Origin: Pseudomonas nitroreducens TX1
GTDB taxonomy: Bacteria; Pseudomonadota; Gammaproteobacteria; Pseudomonadales; Pseudomonadaceae
DNA: 64,000 nucleotides
Direction: 5' to 3'
NCBI RefSeq assembly: GCF_000313755.1
Contig: NZ_AMZB01000107.1
Span: forward strand, 1-64,000
Shown here in pieces: positions 52,595 through 60,734 of the stretch. Made by a program: the position numbers and the translations under genes. Position 1 is the first letter of the stretch. Each line of letters begins with the position of its first letter. A model generated the notes under the pieces. The model searched no databases. It had not been told where the DNA came from and saw only the letters and a program-made list of their open reading frames with translations.

Positions 52595-54499
52595 TCAGGC
52601 GGAAAGCTCCACCAGCAGCTTGTTCAGGCGGCGCACGTAGGCGGCCGGGTCCTTCAGGCTGTCCCCCGCGGCCAGCGCGGCCTGGTCGAAGAGGATGTGG
52701 CTCAGCTCGCCGAAGCGGTCTTCGTCGGCTTCCGCGTCGAGCTTCTCGATCAGCGGGTGGGCCGGGTTGAACTCGAAGATCGGCTTGGATTCCGGCACCT
52801 TCTGCCCGCTGGCCTCGAGGATCTGACGCATCTGCAGACCCAGGTCCTGCTCGCCGATGGCGAGGATCGCCGGCGAATCGGTCAGGCGGTGGGACACGCG
52901 CACCTCGGCGACTTCATCGCCCAGCGCGGCCTTCAGGCGCTCGGCCAGGCCTTCCTTCGCCTTGGCGATCTCTTCCTGGGCCTTCTTGTCCTCTTCGGAA
53001 TCCAGCTTGCCCAGGTCCAGGTCGCCACGAGCGACGTCGACGAACTGCTTGCCGTCGAACTCGGGCAGGTAGCTCATCAGCCACTCGTCGATACGGTCGG
53101 TGAGCAGCAGCACTTCGATGCCTTTCTTGCGGAAGACTTCCAGGTGCGGGCTGTTCTTCACCTGGGCGAAGCTCTCGCCGGTGAGGTAGTAGATCTTGTC
53201 CTGGCCTTCCTTCAGGCGACCGATGTAGTCGGCCAGGGAAACGCTCTGCTCTCCGCTCTCGTCGCTGGTGGAAGAGAAGCGCAGCAGGCCGGCGATCTTG
53301 TCCTTGTTGGCGAAGTCCTCGGCCGGGCCTTCCTTCAGCACCTGGCCGAAGTTCTTCCAGAAGCCCTTGTAGGCTTCGGCGTCGTTGCTCGCGAGTTTCT
53401 CCAGCATGTCCAGCGAGCGCTTGGTCAGCGCCGATTTCATCGAATCGACGATGGGGCCGGACTGCAGGATCTCCCGGGAGACGTTCAGCGACAGGTCGTT
53501 GGAGTCCACCACGCCCTTGATGAAGCGCAGGTACAGCGGCAGGAACTGGTCGGCCTGGTCCATGATGAACACGCGCTGCACGTACAGCTTCAGGCCGCGC
53601 GGGGCCTCGCGGTGGTAAAGGTCGAACGGCGCGCGGGCCGGGACGTACAGCAGCGAGGTGTACTCGAGCTTGCCCTCGACCTTGTTGTGGCTCCAGGTCA
53701 GCGGGTTCTCGAAGTCGTGGGCGATGTGCTTGTAGAACTCCTGGTATTCCTCGTCCTTCACCTCGGTGCGCGGACGGGTCCACAGGGCGCTGGCACGGTT
53801 GACCACTTCCCACTCGGTTTCCGCCGGCTTGTCGGCGTCCTCACCGTGGTGCTCCTTCGGCAACTCGATGGGCAGCGCGATGTGGTCGGAGTATTTCTTG
53901 ACGATGTTGCGCAGGCGCCAGCCGTCGGCGAACTCGTCCTCGCCGTCCTTCAGGTGCAGGACGATGCGGGTGCCGCGTTCGGCCTTGTCGATGGTCGCGA
54001 CTTCGAACTCACCTTCACCCCTGGAGGACCAATGCACACCTTCGCTGGCCGGTGCGCCGGCACGGCGGGTGAAGACGTCCACCTTGTCGGCGACGATGAA
54101 GGCGCTGTAGAAGCCCACGCCGAACTGGCCGATCAGGTGCGAGTCCTTCTTCTGGTCGCCCGAAAGATTCTTCAGGAAATCAGCGGTGCCGGACTTGGCG
54201 ATGGTGCCCAGGTGCGCGATCACTTCCTCGCGGCTCATGCCGATGCCGTTGTCTTCGAGAGTGACGGTCTTGGCGTCCTTGTCGAAGCTCACACGGATCT
54301 TCAGTTCGGCGCCGCCTTCGAGCAATTCAGGCTTGGCCAGCGCCTCGAAACGCAGCTTGTCGGCCGCGTCGGAGGCATTGGAAATCAGTTCGCGAAGGAA
54401 GATTTCCTTGTTCGAATACAGGGAGTGAATCATCAGGTGAAGCAGTTGCTTCACTTCAGTCTGGAAGCCCAGTGTTTCTTTTTGAGTCTCCGCGCTCAT
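52595..54499 (-). CDS. htpG: Molecular chaperone HtpG (Hsp90)
   Basis: This 634-residue bacterial Hsp90 is close in length to E. coli HtpG (624). The N-terminal ATPase has [34 protein letters not shown] and [15 protein letters not shown]. The middle-domain arginine segment is [19 protein letters not shown]. It is an ATP-dependent cytosolic chaperone, often heat-induced. The ATG at 54499 gives the standard [20 protein letters not shown] start. No sigma-32 promoter was sought in detail. Confidence 0.97.
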   Translation of the reverse strand: MSAETQKETLGFQTEVKQLLHLMIHSLYSNKEIFLRELISNASDAADKLRFEALAKPELLEGGAELKIRVSFDKDAKTVTLEDNGIGMSREEVIAHLGTIAKSGTADFLKNLSGDQKKDSHLIGQFGVGFYSAFIVADKVDVFTRRAGAPASEGVHWSSRGEGEFEVATIDKAERGTRIVLHLKDGEDEFADGWRLRNIVKKYSDHIALPIELPKEHHGEDADKPAETEWEVVNRASALWTRPRTEVKDEEYQEFYKHIAHDFENPLTWSHNKVEGKLEYTSLLYVPARAPFDLYHREAPRGLKLYVQRVFIMDQADQFLPLYLRFIKGVVDSNDLSLNVSREILQSGPIVDSMKSALTKRSLDMLEKLASNDAEAYKGFWKNFGQVLKEGPAEDFANKDKIAGLLRFSSTSDESGEQSVSLADYIGRLKEGQDKIYYLTGESFAQVKNSPHLEVFRKKGIEVLLLTDRIDEWLMSYLPEFDGKQFVDVARGDLDLGKLDSEEDKKAQEEIAKAKEGLAERLKAALGDEVAEVRVSHRLTDSPAILAIGEQDLGLQMRQILEASGQKVPESKPIFEFNPAHPLIEKLDAEADEDRFGELSHILFDQAALAAGDSLKDPAAYVRRLNKLLVELSA

Positions 54500-54627
54500 C
54501 GTTTCTCGCTCCGAGGTGACAAATGCCGCGTCTTGCGGCCGATGTCAGCGAGATGGGGGCTTCCCGAACCAATTCAAGGGGTTGGCGAAAATTCGCCGCG
54601 TCCTCGGCCAGGGCCGCCGGCGCAGGG

Positions 54628-55872
54628 TCAGCGCGCCGACAGCTCGATGTCGGTGATTTCGCTGGGGCGCAGCGTGTAGCTGGCCTCACCCGGCCCGTCG
54701 ATGACCTGGCGGATGACGATGCGCCCGTCGGCATCGAGGCCGACGAAAACTCCTTCGGCGATCCGCCCGCGCTCGGTGGTCACGCGCATACCGCGATTGA
54801 CGTAGCGCTGCGGAGCGGACAGCAGGCGCTCCAGGGACAGGCGGCCGCTTTCCACTGCCTGCGGCACAGGAGCGCTCGCTTGCGCGGCGACAGTGGACGG
54901 CGCCGGCGGCGCGGCGGCGCTCACCGCCCTCAGGCGCGGATAGCGGTCGCCACGCACGCCCCAGCCACGCGTCGGGGTCTTCTCCAGCGTGACCTGAAGG
55001 GCTTGCGACTGGCCCCCTACCTCGACCGTCAACGGCACCTCCTGGGCGGCCCGCTGGATATCCAGCACGGGCATCCTGCCGATGACGACATCGCGGCGGG
55101 CGAAGCGGCGCTGCAGATAGTCCTGCAGCACGTAACGCAGGGTATCGCGGGAGTCGAAGCGGGTATCCACCTCGCCGTCGTGGTAGCGCAGGCGGTCGGT
55201 GAAGACTTCGATACGGCCCGAAAGCGTGGTCTGCATTTGCGCCGGCAGCACCAGGTGGAAGGCACCCTCCATGCGATTGGGGGCCTTCGGCGTCAGGTCC
55301 AGATGCAGGCTGTAGCCGCGCTGCAGGCGTATCGCCTCGGGCAGCTCCTGGCCCGGCGCGAGCCAGCTGAGTTCAATTTCCGGCAGGCGGCCGTTGTCGT
55401 CAGGCAGCACGTCGAGCCGGATCGGCCCGCTGACCGGCGCCGCCAGGCGTACCTGGATTTCGCGGTGGGCATAGAAGTCCTGCCCTTCGCGCAGACTGAG
55501 CACGCCATCGATGAATTCGGCCTGCTCGGGTACGAAGGGCTTGCCGTTGAGTTCGCCACGCAGGTCGATAGCCAGTTCAGGCTGCACGACCGGTTCGGAT
55601 CTGAGCCACTCCAGGCTGAGGATGGCCTGCAGGCGCGCGCTATCCTGGCTGGCCAGCAGGGTGAGGCCGACCACCAGCGGAATGCAGCCCAGGCCACCGA
55701 GGGCAACGGCGCTGCGGGCGTGGCGCCAGTGAATCAGCATGAATAACAGCGCCAGGGGCGGCAGCAGGCTGGCGAGCCCCCAGAACAGGCTGCGCTCGAA
55801 CGCGCGGGCGATCAGCCAGACGTACCCGGCGAGAATCAGCAGCAGGCCGAGCAGGATGAGCAGCGTGTCCAT
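54628..55872 (-). CDS. Hypothetical membrane protein downstream of thioesterases
   Basis: This 414-residue protein has two N-terminal membrane helices (TLLILLGLLLILAGYVWLIA; LASLLPPLALLFMLIHW) and a third near 58-76. A large soluble, beta-rich domain follows, with a C-terminal SH3/Sm-like segment (about 345-414, RYVNRGMRVTTERGRIAEGV). I do not recognise the family; automatic labels such as MFS are not supported. It starts directly after the upstream thioesterase stop (no gap), so it is coupled to that pair. Confidence 0.78.
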   Translation of the reverse strand: MDTLLILLGLLLILAGYVWLIARAFERSLFWGLASLLPPLALLFMLIHWRHARSAVALGGLGCIPLVVGLTLLASQDSARLQAILSLEWLRSEPVVQPELAIDLRGELNGKPFVPEQAEFIDGVLSLREGQDFYAHREIQVRLAAPVSGPIRLDVLPDDNGRLPEIELSWLAPGQELPEAIRLQRGYSLHLDLTPKAPNRMEGAFHLVLPAQMQTTLSGRIEVFTDRLRYHDGEVDTRFDSRDTLRYVLQDYLQRRFARRDVVIGRMPVLDIQRAAQEVPLTVEVGGQSQALQVTLEKTPTRGWGVRGDRYPRLRAVSAAAPPAPSTVAAQASAPVPQAVESGRLSLERLLSAPQRYVNRGMRVTTERGRIAEGVFVGLDADGRIVIRQVIDGPGEASYTLRPSEITDIELSAR

Positions 55873-56319
55873 TCAGGCGCCGTCGACCTTGAAGTGCGCG
55901 CGGGCGGTGGCAATCGGCTCGGTGCGCGTGGTCTGCCAGGCGGTGATGGCGACGTTGGCAACCCGCCGGCCCTGTCGCCACACCTGGCACTGCGCATAGG
56001 TGTCGCGGAAATGGCCGGCGCGCAGGTAGTCGATGGAAAAGTCGATGATCTTGGGCATGTGCGGGATGCCCATGAACATCAGCAGGTGCAGCAGGGCCGA
56101 TTGCTCCATGAAGCCGGCGATCACGCCGCCATGCAGGGCCGGCAGCGTCGGGTTGCCGATGTTGTCCGGGTTGGCCGGCAGGTGGAAGATCGCGTCGTCA
56201 CCCAGGCGCAGGCAGCGGATGCCGAGCAGGCGGGCGTAGGGAATCATGTCCAGCAGCGGATCGTAGTTCTTGCTCTCGTGCGCCGTGCGCACCATGGCCT
56301 CGATATTCACCGTGCTCAT
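55873..56319 (-). CDS. Hotdog-fold thioesterase
   Basis: This 148-residue PaaI-type hotdog protein has the core LPALHGGVIAGFMEQSALLHLLM (HGG motif on the hot-dog helix) and IDFSIDYLRAG on the following strand. It should hydrolyse an acyl-CoA thioester. The ATG at 56319 overlaps the stop of the preceding thioesterase gene by 4 nt, showing translational coupling. The two proteins may form a hetero-oligomer (inference). Confidence 0.87.
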   Translation of the reverse strand: MSTVNIEAMVRTAHESKNYDPLLDMIPYARLLGIRCLRLGDDAIFHLPANPDNIGNPTLPALHGGVIAGFMEQSALLHLLMFMGIPHMPKIIDFSIDYLRAGHFRDTYAQCQVWRQGRRVANVAITAWQTTRTEPIATARAHFKVDGA

Positions 56320-56789
56320 CCTTGGCTCCCTTCGACGTCGCGCTTCACGGCGCCGGCGGAAACCGCCTTGCCCATGCGCATGAAGGTGCCGACCACATGG
56401 GCGATGGGCTCCGAGGGGTCGTCCTGGTAGGCGTAGCCGCGGGTGAAGATGATGTTCGGGGTGACCCGATAGCACTCGGCGAATCCGAAGACGTCCTTGT
56501 GCGGCTGCGCCGGGTGCATGTAGTCGATGCGCAGGTCCAGGGTCGGGCAGATCTCGAACTGCGGCAGCACGCAGACTGTGGAGATGCCGCAGGTGGTGTC
56601 CATCAGCGTGGTGATGGCGCCGCCATGGATCACACCGGTTTCCGGGTTGCCGACAATGGCTTGGCTGTAGGGAAGCCGCAGAGTCAGGCCGGAGGCATCC
56701 GCCGCGTGTGCGCTGATGCCCAGCAATTGGCAGTGGCGCAGCGCCGACAGGAAGCGCTGGGCGCGCTCAAGGAGTGGGTTTTCGGACAT
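56316..56789 (-). CDS. Hotdog-fold thioesterase (PaaI-like)
   Basis: This 157-residue protein has the PaaI-family motif NPETGVIHGGAITTLMDTTCG with the conserved HGG and Asp, and TLDLRIDYMHPA on the next strand. It is first of a three-gene unit: thioesterase, thioesterase, membrane protein. The substrate is probably an aryl- or acyl-CoA ester, not further defined. Confidence 0.88.
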   Translation of the reverse strand: MSENPLLERAQRFLSALRHCQLLGISAHAADASGLTLRLPYSQAIVGNPETGVIHGGAITTLMDTTCGISTVCVLPQFEICPTLDLRIDYMHPAQPHKDVFGFAECYRVTPNIIFTRGYAYQDDPSEPIAHVVGTFMRMGKAVSAGAVKRDVEGSQG

Positions 56790-56949
56790 GGGAGGGGTGA
56801 CCGATTGACTGCACGGGGGCGCATGATACCCCGCTCGTTGTCACTCCTGCAGTGATGCAATGGTGGGTCGCAGGAATATTCGTTGAACTAATTCACACTA
56901 CTTCGGCTCAAAGGGCTAACACCAGGAAAGCCACACATGGAGGCTCCGC

Positions 56950-57171
56950 ATGAAAAAAACCCTTCCCTTCGCTCTGCTGATCGTCGCTGGCCTCGGCCTT
57001 GCCGCCTGCGACAAGAAAGAAGAGCCCAAAGCCCCGGCCGCGCCCGCCGCGACCGAGCAGCCGGCTACCCCGGCGCCGACCACCCCGCCGGCGCCTGAAG
57101 CCTCCCCGGCTGCTCCGGCTGCCCCGGCTACCGCGCCGCAGGAGCCCGCCGGCGGCGAGCAGAAGCAATAA
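56950..57171 (+). CDS. Small Ala/Pro-rich lipoprotein (73 aa)
   Basis: This 73-residue protein has a lipoprotein signal with lipobox GLAAC (Cys at residue 20). It is followed by DKKEE and a tail made almost only of Ala, Pro, Thr and Glu. The tail should be extended and disordered, perhaps spanning or contacting the cell wall. The ATG follows GGAGGCTCCGC. A terminator follows the stop. Its function is unknown. Confidence 0.82.
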   Translation: MKKTLPFALLIVAGLGLAACDKKEEPKAPAAPAATEQPATPAPTTPPAPEASPAAPAAPATAPQEPAGGEQKQ

Positions 57172-57191
57172 TCGCTTTTCTGCCGCACAGA

Positions 57192-57218
57192 ACAAGGCCC
57201 GCTCATGGCGGGCCTTGT
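57192..57218. terminator. Bidirectional terminator between lipoprotein and DUF599 genes
   Basis: ACAAGGCCCGC-TCAT-GGCGGGCCTTGT is an 11-bp stem-loop between convergent genes, 21 bp from each stop. The T-runs are short, so efficiency is uncertain. Confidence 0.65.
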
Positions 57219-57237
57219 CGTTTCCGGGTCTGGGTTG

Positions 57238-57999
57238 TCAGCCGCTGGGAGGAATGTCGTTGTCCCGTGGCGCATCGCCCTGCGGCGTCGGCGTATAGAC
57301 CATCACATGCAGCACGCTGGAGTGGAACTCGCGCTGGTACAGCACGCCCACCACGCCCGCCGTCACCAGCATGAATATCCAGGGGTTGATGAACCAGGCC
57401 AGCATCGCCAGGCCGAAGTAATAGGTCCGCAGGCCCTGGTTGAACTGGTGCGCCGCCAGCGACACCACGCGCGCCGCGCGTTCAGCGAAGGACTTGCGCT
57501 CCAGTTCGCCGACATTGCGCTCCCCCACCATGGGCGCCGAGCCGATCAGCACCGCAGCGAAATTGTACTGGCGCATGCACCAGCTGAACGTGAAGAAGGC
57601 ATAGACGAATACCACCGCCAGGCACAGCAGCTTGAGCTCCGAGAGGCCACGCGTCGGCGCCGTGACGAAAGGCAGGTCAGCCAGCACCGAGATCGTGCGC
57701 TCGGCCGACCCCAGGAGTGTGAGGATACCGGCCAGGATGATCAGGGTGCTGGACGCGAAGAACGAGGCGTTGCGCTCCAGATTGCCGATCACGCTGGCGT
57801 CCGCCACGCGGTTGTCGCGCAGCAGCACGCGGCGCATCCAGTCCTGGCGGTAGAGGTGCAGCACGCTGGCCAGGCAGGCCGTGTCGCGGGCCTTGGTCTT
57901 GGCGTAGCGGGTGTAGCCGATCCAGCAGAAAAGGAACCAGAGGATGGCGAGCAGGTTCCAGAAGTACTGGATGTCGAACAGGTCGACGATATCGGTCAT
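57238..57999 (-). CDS. DUF599 family membrane protein
   Basis: This 253-residue inner-membrane protein has four predicted helices (FWNLLAILWFLFCWIGYTRY; ASSTLIILAGILTLLG; LLCLAVVFVYAFFTFSW; AMLAWFINPWIFMLVTAGVV) and the DUF599 middle (RQYNFAAVLIGSAP, AHQFNQGLRTYYFGLA). The function is unknown. It is a single unit convergent with the small lipoprotein gene. Confidence 0.87.
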   Translation of the reverse strand: MTDIVDLFDIQYFWNLLAILWFLFCWIGYTRYAKTKARDTACLASVLHLYRQDWMRRVLLRDNRVADASVIGNLERNASFFASSTLIILAGILTLLGSAERTISVLADLPFVTAPTRGLSELKLLCLAVVFVYAFFTFSWCMRQYNFAAVLIGSAPMVGERNVGELERKSFAERAARVVSLAAHQFNQGLRTYYFGLAMLAWFINPWIFMLVTAGVVGVLYQREFHSSVLHVMVYTPTPQGDAPRDNDIPPSG

Positions 58000-58312
58000 G
58001 GATGTCCTTGCGATTCGAGACGGAATGAAGTCGGTACGCAGCCGATAGACGCCAGTTTATCGCTTCGGGACACGACGCCACATCGCGGAACACTGCAGGT
58101 ACGAAAAAGGCCGCGTGCTGGGCGGCCCATCAGAGCTATGGGTCGAGGAGCCGTCCCGCCTGACGATCCAGGGCAGGCGGCATCTGGAGGTTATCGCCCC
58201 GCCCTCGCTGACTGGCAGCAGCGGGAACGACAGGAACGTCTGGCTGGCGGAGATCCGAAGTGAGACGTGGGTAATGGACGTCCCTGCTCCTGCGAGGGGG
58301 ACTGGCCGTGGG
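58000..58312. other. Intergenic region without supported gene
   Basis: The 313-bp gap between the DUF599 start and the glsB stop has no clear gene. An open frame near 58098-58190 (GRVLGGPSELWVEEPSRLTI) has some coding flavour and a weak hairpin (GGCCGC...GCGGCC) lies at about 58108-58124. Neither is enough to call a feature. Confidence 0.4.
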
Positions 58313-59221
58313 TCAGAACACCGACCAGCCGATTCGCGAACTCAGCAGCTCGAGCGCCGCCATTCCGGCGTAGGAGTTACCCGCCGCATTCAGCTCCGGC
58401 GACCACACACAGACGGTGAACCGGCCCGGCACGATGGCCACGATCCCGCCGCCCACGCCACTCTTGCCCGGCAATCCCACGCGGTAGGCGAAATTCCCCG
58501 CTTCGTCATACAGCCCGCTGGTGGCCATGATCGAGTTCACCTGCTGGGTCTGGCGCCGGGTCAGGATCTGCTCACCGCTGTGCTTGCAGAACCCATCGTT
58601 GGCCAGGAAACAGAACGCTCGCGCCAGGTCGAGACAATTCATCTGCAGCGCGCAGTAACTGAAATAGCTGCGCAGTACCGTCTCGACCTCGTTATGGAAG
58701 TTGCCGAATGACTGCATCAGGTAGGCCATGGCCGCGTTGCGCGCGCGGAACTGGTACTCCGAATCGGCGACACGGGCATCCATCGTTACATGGGGATTGC
58801 CCGATAGGCGTCGAACGAAGTCGCGCATGGACAAAATGGGGGCTGCGAAGCGCGACTGGTTGATATCGCAGATCACCAGCGCACCCGCATTGATAAAGGG
58901 GTTACGCGGGCGCCCGCGCTCGAACTCCAACTGCACCAGCGAGTTGAACGGCTGGCCGGAGGGCTCATGGCCGAGCCGGTCCCAGATGGCTTCGCCGGAG
59001 TGGCCGATCGCCTGAACCAGGCTGAACACCTTGGAAATGCTCTGCACCGAGAACGGCACCATCGCGTCGCCCGCACAGTGATAGCTGCCATCGTTGCCAT
59101 AAACCGCGATGCCCAACTGCTGCGGCGGCACGTCAGCCAGCGCGGGAATGTAGTCGGCCACTTTGCCCTTGCCGATCAAGGGACGAACTTCTTCGAGTAT
59201 CTCGTTCAACAGCGTTTGCAT
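58313..59221 (-). CDS. glsB: Glutaminase GlsB
   Basis: This 302-residue serine-dependent glutaminase (beta-lactamase-like fold) converts glutamine to glutamate and ammonia. Marks are the catalytic Ser-x2-Lys in [37 protein letters not shown] and the [12 protein letters not shown] turn. The ATG at 59221 gives [16 protein letters not shown], matching E. coli YneH/GlsB; the frame is open to 59296. Confidence 0.95.
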   Translation of the reverse strand: MQTLLNEILEEVRPLIGKGKVADYIPALADVPPQQLGIAVYGNDGSYHCAGDAMVPFSVQSISKVFSLVQAIGHSGEAIWDRLGHEPSGQPFNSLVQLEFERGRPRNPFINAGALVICDINQSRFAAPILSMRDFVRRLSGNPHVTMDARVADSEYQFRARNAAMAYLMQSFGNFHNEVETVLRSYFSYCALQMNCLDLARAFCFLANDGFCKHSGEQILTRRQTQQVNSIMATSGLYDEAGNFAYRVGLPGKSGVGGGIVAIVPGRFTVCVWSPELNAAGNSYAGMAALELLSSRIGWSVF

Positions 59222-59607
59222 GGAAGGCCCTGTTATCAGTCCCCAGACGACGGCACGGGGCAGCATTCTTGACGCAGGCCGATTAGCAGAAATCACACTG
59301 GCGAAATCAAAATGGCGGCGATCACCCGGCGGCGGCGGTCGCTGCGGACTGACAGCAAGCTCGCCCGGCTCGCACCGGACGAGCCCGCGCTTTACTGATG
59401 GACGGGATAGCCGACGTGTGCCACGCCCAATGCTTGCACGTCAAAGCGATGGAAATACGCGGTGATGCTGGCACCGGCCGCTGCGGGGTAGCGGGTCAAC
59501 CGATGAAGGGGCACGAAACGTGCCCCTGCCCGCCTGCTCCAGCGCGGCGGGCGAGCACCCGGGCGGGGCTTTGTCGCCGGTACTGCACCCGACCGTCGCG
59601 CGGCAGG
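59222..59607. other. Intergenic region with possible gene remnant and stem-loop
   Basis: The 387-bp gap holds a perfect 8-bp stem-loop (GGGGCACG-AAA-CGTGCCCC, 59508-59526). It also holds a minus-strand open frame ending at 59392, whose last residues ([20 protein letters not shown]) read like real coding sequence without a start. It might be the 3' end of a degraded gene downstream of the tag unit. The evidence is weak. Confidence 0.35.
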
Positions 59608-59608
59608 C

Positions 59609-60199
59609 CTAGAACAGCCCGCCGATATACACCGCCGCACCGCCGCCGGCCTGCAGACCGGCGGTCACGCCACGCATGAACAGCGCGCCACGCGCCGACT
59701 GGAGCAACTGCCGCTGGACGTTGAAGCCGCCCCACACCTGGGACGCCGGCATGGTCGCCATTGCCATGGACAATGCCAGGAGCTTGGCGTCCAGCCCGAA
59801 CAGCACCGCCGTACCGCTGTAGCCCAGGCCAAGGCCGCCTGCCAGCTCGATATAGGCGCAGGCGCCGGTGATGTCATCGTGGCTCAGGTCGCGGTCACGC
59901 AGCGCATCGGAGACATACACCTGGCCCGTGCTGGGGAAGGACTCGGCGGCACCGGTAGCGCCCACGCTCTTGCCGCGCACGTTCAGGTTGACCTTGCCGA
60001 TCTTCGGCAGGCGAGCGCCGAAGCCCGCGCCCACACCCACGCCGCCGAAGGAGAACTTGTCCTCCTGGCCCTGCGGGTTCTTCAACACCAACTGGCCGCC
60101 CCCGCCGGCCAGGAACATGAAACTGACGCCGCCGCTACTGCCGGTGACGTATTCCCAGGCGCTGGAGCGCAGGCTGATGGGGATGATCGAGTTTTCCAT
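59609..60199 (-). CDS. Glycine-rich hypothetical protein downstream of tag genes
   Basis: This 196-residue protein starts MENSIIPISLRSSAWEYVTG, has no signal peptide, and is rich in Gly/Ala/Val. It contains repeated GxGxGxG stretches (FGGVGVGAGFGARL; LAGGLGLGYSG; LQAGGGAAVYIGG), suggesting beta strands or membrane-associated hairpins. I do not recognise the family. It lies 32 bp after the DUF3592 gene and ends the run of minus-strand genes that begins with tagS. A link to secretion is inferred from position only. Confidence 0.75.
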   Translation of the reverse strand: MENSIIPISLRSSAWEYVTGSSGGVSFMFLAGGGGQLVLKNPQGQEDKFSFGGVGVGAGFGARLPKIGKVNLNVRGKSVGATGAAESFPSTGQVYVSDALRDRDLSHDDITGACAYIELAGGLGLGYSGTAVLFGLDAKLLALSMAMATMPASQVWGGFNVQRQLLQSARGALFMRGVTAGLQAGGGAAVYIGGLF

Positions 60200-60231
60200 G
60201 GTTCAGATTCCTTTGAACGAATACACGCGCC

Positions 60232-60642
60232 CTACCGGCGCTTGAGCAGCGAATGCAGGCCGACACCGGCGAAGGCGGCGCCCAGCAGACCGAGCAGGGC
60301 CGTCATGCCCCACAGGGCGCCGAAATCATCGACGATGGCGCTGGCCTGGGCACGCTCGGGCAGGTACAGCACACGGACGCTCTGGCCCTGCTGATAGCCG
60401 AAGATCAGCCCGTTCTGCGGATAGGAAATCCGCTGGCCGCCGTCCGTGGTGAAGGCCACCTGCGGGTGCGAACCGCCGGCGTTGAGGCTCTCGACCTGGC
60501 CATCGGCAACGCGGGCGTTGCGCAGAAACTGCACGCGGTCGACCACCTCGTAGGCAACGATCGCCAGGCAGACCAGGCCGATCACGCCGAACAGCAGGCC
60601 GCCCATGACTTCAGCGGGGCGGGAAACGGAAGGTTCAGACAT
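60232..60642 (-). CDS. DUF3592 membrane protein downstream of tagQ
   Basis: This 136-residue protein has membrane helices near residues 12-32 (VMGGLLFGVIGLVCLAIVAY) and 108-128 (GMTALLGLLGAAFAGVGL). They flank a periplasmic beta-domain (GGSHPQVAFTTDGGQRISYP) of the DUF3592 type (SH3/OB-like, with VRVLYLPERAQASAI). Function is unknown. It lies 92 bp downstream of tagQ, beyond a strong hairpin, so it may be expressed at a lower level in the same operon. Confidence 0.82.
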   Translation of the reverse strand: MSEPSVSRPAEVMGGLLFGVIGLVCLAIVAYEVVDRVQFLRNARVADGQVESLNAGGSHPQVAFTTDGGQRISYPQNGLIFGYQQGQSVRVLYLPERAQASAIVDDFGALWGMTALLGLLGAAFAGVGLHSLLKRR

Positions 60643-60671
60643 CGCGAGGACTCATCCTTGTTCAGTGACAG

Positions 60672-60698
60672 CCCCCGCCGGGCCAGGCCCGGCGGGGG
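60672..60698. promoter_or_regulatory. Strong hairpin between tagQ and DUF3592 gene
   Basis: CCCCCGCCGGGCC (60672-60684) and GGCCCGGCGGGGG (60686-60698) are perfect 13-bp inverse copies separated by one base. There is no T-run, so it is more likely an mRNA-stabilising or attenuating structure than a terminator. It would set the ratio of tag genes to the two downstream genes. Confidence 0.6.
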
Positions 60699-60734
60699 GA
60701 AGAACGGCGGCCGGCAGGAGCCGGACGCCCTGGC

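Noticed and set aside
54628-55872. Annotation of the 414-residue protein as an MFS transporter
   Set aside because: Only about three helices are visible, followed by a large soluble beta-rich domain.
58104-58124. Terminator-like hairpin GGCCGC...GCGGCC with five A residues
   Set aside because: It lies almost 190 bp from the glsB stop and the stem is short and imperfect; not enough for a terminator call.
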